The notes beneath the pieces were generated by a model. That model saw nothing but the letters and a program-made list of their open reading frames with translations, made no database searches and had not been told where the DNA came from. This document shows, one piece after another, positions 61,176 to 64,000 of a stretch of 64,000 nt of DNA; within the stretch, counting starts at the first letter, position 1, and each line of letters starts with the position of its first letter. Both the position numbers and the translations under genes were made by a program. The stretch is from Morella rubra (lineage: Eukaryota; Streptophyta; Magnoliopsida; Fagales; Myricaceae), in NCBI GenBank assembly GCA_003952965.2, contig CM025852.1, forward strand, positions 3,453,964 to 3,517,963. Direction: 5' to 3'.

Positions 61176-62600
61176 AGCTTCTCTCCATGAAGCTTCTTGA
61201 TTGGTTACCTCTTTCTCTCTTTTGGTCGGTTGTATCCTCTTCAGTTGTCTGTTTTCCCGGAAAACAAACAAGAAAAAAGAACCGTGTATAGGGTGATGTA
61301 TCCTAAATGGTACTGGACGGCAAGAGCAAGGGTCCACTAGCTTAAGTGAACCTACCGAAAGCGATAATAATGCACCAGATATCATCACAATAATGAAGGA
61401 TAGAGTTAAAATAATGGCACTTGAGAGAGAATCCAACTCAGGAGTCAAAGATCGGGGGGGGGGCAAACCCACATTGTTGTACGGAGAAACTGGTGGATGA
61501 GGGAGTACTGACTACTAATGTAGACTGTAGTTGCCATTTAGTCCTTTTTGATTAGTTGCACGTATTTGTTCCCATAAATGAAACGTGGGTACCTGTAAAA
61601 GATTCTTCTGGGTGAGCTGTTCAAAAGCAAAAGCAATTCTACGGGTCAGGAAACCCCATTTGTAATTGGATCGGAATAACCATTTTTCCTTCCAAGAGAT
61701 GTCACAGATCCCTTTGTCCTCTACTTTGTGTTGCAGGCGTATCTGTAGTGCTAATTGTTATACAAGCAACTTGGAGAAAAACAGCAAGCTAGCTCGTCTG
61801 TGTAATGTCCCTTTTGCCAAGTTATAACACGCCGCCGCATGCCTTGCTTTATCAGTTGTTACTGGCGGGCATGTGTGCAGAGAGAAAGAGGGTAGTACTG
61901 ATAGCAATAGCAAACTTTTCAGAAGCAAAATCCAGATAGATCGACAGCCATTGCTGACAATTGGACCAATACGATGAAATAAACCCAAAATGAATAAACA
62001 CCCAGAAAATAAATGTGAGTTGAGAGATTTTTTATAATTTTCTGTATTGTATGGTACAAAAAAATAGATATACGATAGACTCTATTAAAAGGCAGTATTA
62101 AATAGTCCACTTATTATGTTTATTTCTTTTTTAATTGTACACGTAAAATTTGTATAAAAAATTGTATTAAATCCTCGTCGATTGAGATAAGGTTCATTCT
62201 CTTTATTGAATTAAAAGGAAAATTTTATGCAAAAGGCCTTCTCACAATATAATTAAATTAAAAATAGTCCCAATTAACATTGGAGGGCATATAATATGTA
62301 CTGGTTAACAATCCATTAATTACAATTTGTCCTTCTTCTTTTTTATCACTTCTTTCCACGTCAATATTATAGGCCAAAGGACGGCTCACAGGGTGACGAT
62401 ATGGGGAGACATAAAATACACTCACATGCAATGATTAGTACTCCAATTTCCCAAAACAAAAGGGCAAAAAAGGACATACGGAGAGAAAGGCCACGTGGTC
62501 CCTATCAGCCTCTATTTCACAGATGAGGCAATGATCAAACGGGGGCTCTCACATGTCAAATTAAGCAGGACCCAGAGAAACCCAATTTTGCATTGGCTAG

Positions 62601-62860
62601 CTAGCTTTGTAAATACAACTAGCTGCTGCTAATTCTGCATTTTTAGGCATCCTCCTCTGGTTCGTGGCCATTGTTCCGAAGCAAGGACAGTATCTGACAA
62701 GCAAGGTTGGTAAAAATTTGATCTTTTTCCATCAGTAGACAAGAAGTGATCCCCAGTTCAACTTAATGGCAGGCAAGTTCTGATAACCAGATATTAAACT
62801 CGGAAGTTAATCGCGTACAAATCATGTCTTTCGGCGCAACTTGTCTAGGAGAGGCAGAGT
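62601..62860. repeat. Direct repeat, copy A (about 260 bp)
   Basis: It shares CTAGCTTTGTAAATACAACT, CGTGGCCATTGTTCCGAAGC, AAAAATTTGATCTTTTTCCA, TCTGATAACCAGATATTAAA and CTTGTCTAGGAGAGGCAGAG with copy B in the same order. Confidence 0.9.
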
Positions 62861-63466
62861 AGAAAACAAAACAAGGCTGAACCCAGAACTTATAAATGGA
62901 TTTTAATATGCGAAGTGGGAATCGTTTTGGCTTAAGATATTAGCAGTAATTACATGACCTGGGATTGATTAAAAAGAGGATCATGGTTGGATTTAGCTGT
63001 CCGACCGACCTGTTAATCTGAACCCTAATAGGGCCAAATGCCAGAGAAGTAGCAGAAGCTAAACCCCGTGCCTCATCTGAATTAATTGGGTTGTTTTCTC
63101 CCCTAGTAAAGTGGGTCTTTGTTTATGCTAAACTCACTGACATGTGCTGGTTTTCACAACCTGGTCCTTCAAGGCCATTAAGCTATAGAGCTAGGTAAAC
63201 ATGTGCATCACGAATATTGCATTACCCGACAGATCAAAAGAAAAGACATGCATGAAAAAAAGAGGGTTCCATATCAAGATATATAGGCAGAAAATTCACC
63301 AAATCGATATTATGGCCGGATTGGAGTTCTCGAATGATCAATTTCTATTTTTGGTTCAAACAAGAAGAATATCCTACTTTTCATATTCTTAACATCAAAT
63401 CAGCAATGATGTAAGTAATTAATGGTAACAAATTGTCATAGATTATTGGAAAACCCTCTAAAATTT

Positions 63467-63719
63467 CTAGCTTTGTAAATACAACTAGCTGCTGCTAATT
63501 CTAACAATTTTTATGATCCTCCTCTGGTATCGTGGCCATTGTTCCGAAGCACATAAAAGTATCTGAAGCAAACAGTAAAAATTTGATCTTTTTCCATCAG
63601 ATAGACCAGAAGTGATCCCCAGTTCGAGACAAGCAGGCAAGTTCTGATAACCAGATATTAAACTCAGGTCGCGGCAAATCGGTGGGGTCGGCTTGGAACT
63701 TGTCTAGGAGAGGCAGAGT
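63467..63719. repeat. Direct repeat, copy B (about 253 bp)
   Basis: It is collinear with copy A at 62601-62860, about 866 bases further right, with substitutions and short gaps. About 600 unrelated bases separate the copies. Confidence 0.9.
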
Positions 63720-63950
63720 GCCCCACCCCCACCCTCTTATATAATATATTTGTTGGAAACCTAAAGACTTTAGCCTGATTACGTGTGTATTGTGGGCCAA
63801 GGCCTAACAGACACGTTCAGAGCATCTTGGAATCGCCGCATGTGCGGCATGAAATTGCCACGTGACCCCCTGCTCACTTTGTTTCACATCTTTGCACCCG
63901 CCTTTCTGCAAGCTCCCAAAAGTTCCGGCTCCTCAGCCTCAGATCTCTTT

Positions 63951-63968
63951 TCTCTCTCTCTCTCTCTC
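63951..63968. repeat. (TC)n microsatellite
   Basis: Nine TC units in the probable leader of a gene beyond the right edge. Confidence 0.9.
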
Positions 63969-64000
63969 GCACTATCTCTGTCTCCACGGACATTCTATCT

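Larger units (their letters stand above)
61176..64000. other. Right-end intergenic region with a dispersed duplication
   Basis: No gene is supported. It contains the direct repeat pair 62601-62860 and 63467-63719, CACGTG boxes near 62493 and 63860, and a TC tract close to the right edge. The last 150 bases, with CACGTGACC, a pyrimidine-rich stretch and (TC)n, look like the promoter and leader of a plus-strand gene that begins outside the window. Confidence 0.45.

Noticed and set aside
1-64000. CRISPR arrays, bacterial operons, rRNA genes
   Set aside because: None was seen; the window has the marks of plant nuclear DNA throughout.

Overview
The window is nuclear DNA of a flowering plant, most likely a eudicot. 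The genes are intron-rich with GT-AG introns, the spaces between them are AT-rich with many CT/GA and TA microsatellites, and all six recognised single-copy genes belong to plant families. The species cannot be told from the sequence.

Layout. On the + strand at 0.7-4.1 kb lies a three-exon DUF604 (fringe-like, GT31-related) glycosyltransferase. Facing it on the - strand, 7.3-14.0 kb holds a 14-exon TIM44 gene, a subunit of the mitochondrial protein-import motor. At 16.5-19.6 kb (-) is a BEL1 orthologue, a TALE homeodomain factor known for ovule integument identity. Its third exon, which encodes part of the homeodomain, is 59 bases instead of 61 and ends in a GC donor. About 10 kb without recognisable genes follows. 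At 30.6-32.2 kb (+) is a five-exon plastid-targeted-looking phosphoglycerate-mutase-like gene of the AT74 type. Tail to tail with it, 33.4-39.5 kb (-) holds a large acidic and RS/RG-rich plant protein of unknown function with a 5' leader intron. A tRNA-Ala(AGC) lies at 41.8 kb (-). At 54.1-56.6 kb (-) is a BTB/POZ protein of the At1g63850 type. The last 7 kb is gene-poor, and its right edge looks like the promoter and leader of a gene beyond the window.

The main accessory region is 46.2-52.8 kb. It is a 6.6 kb PIF/Harbinger DNA transposon flanked by TAA on both sides. It carries a Myb/SANT-like gene and a DDE transposase with about four frame breaks. It also carries a small intact GRF zinc-finger protein with a C-terminal membrane segment, and a 75-80 bp minisatellite near its right end. 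A 191 bp Tourist-like MITE abuts its left end and shares the TAA. Other mobile traces are MITE-like inverted-repeat elements (one inside a TIM44 intron), a 586 bp poly(A)-tailed retroposed insert with a 16 bp target duplication, a poly(A)-only retroposition footprint, and several local direct duplications.

The host genes do not form a pathway; plant genes this far apart are transcribed separately. A BEL1-DUF604 neighbourhood also exists, as I recall, in Arabidopsis (At5g41410 and At5g41460), which suggests old microsynteny.
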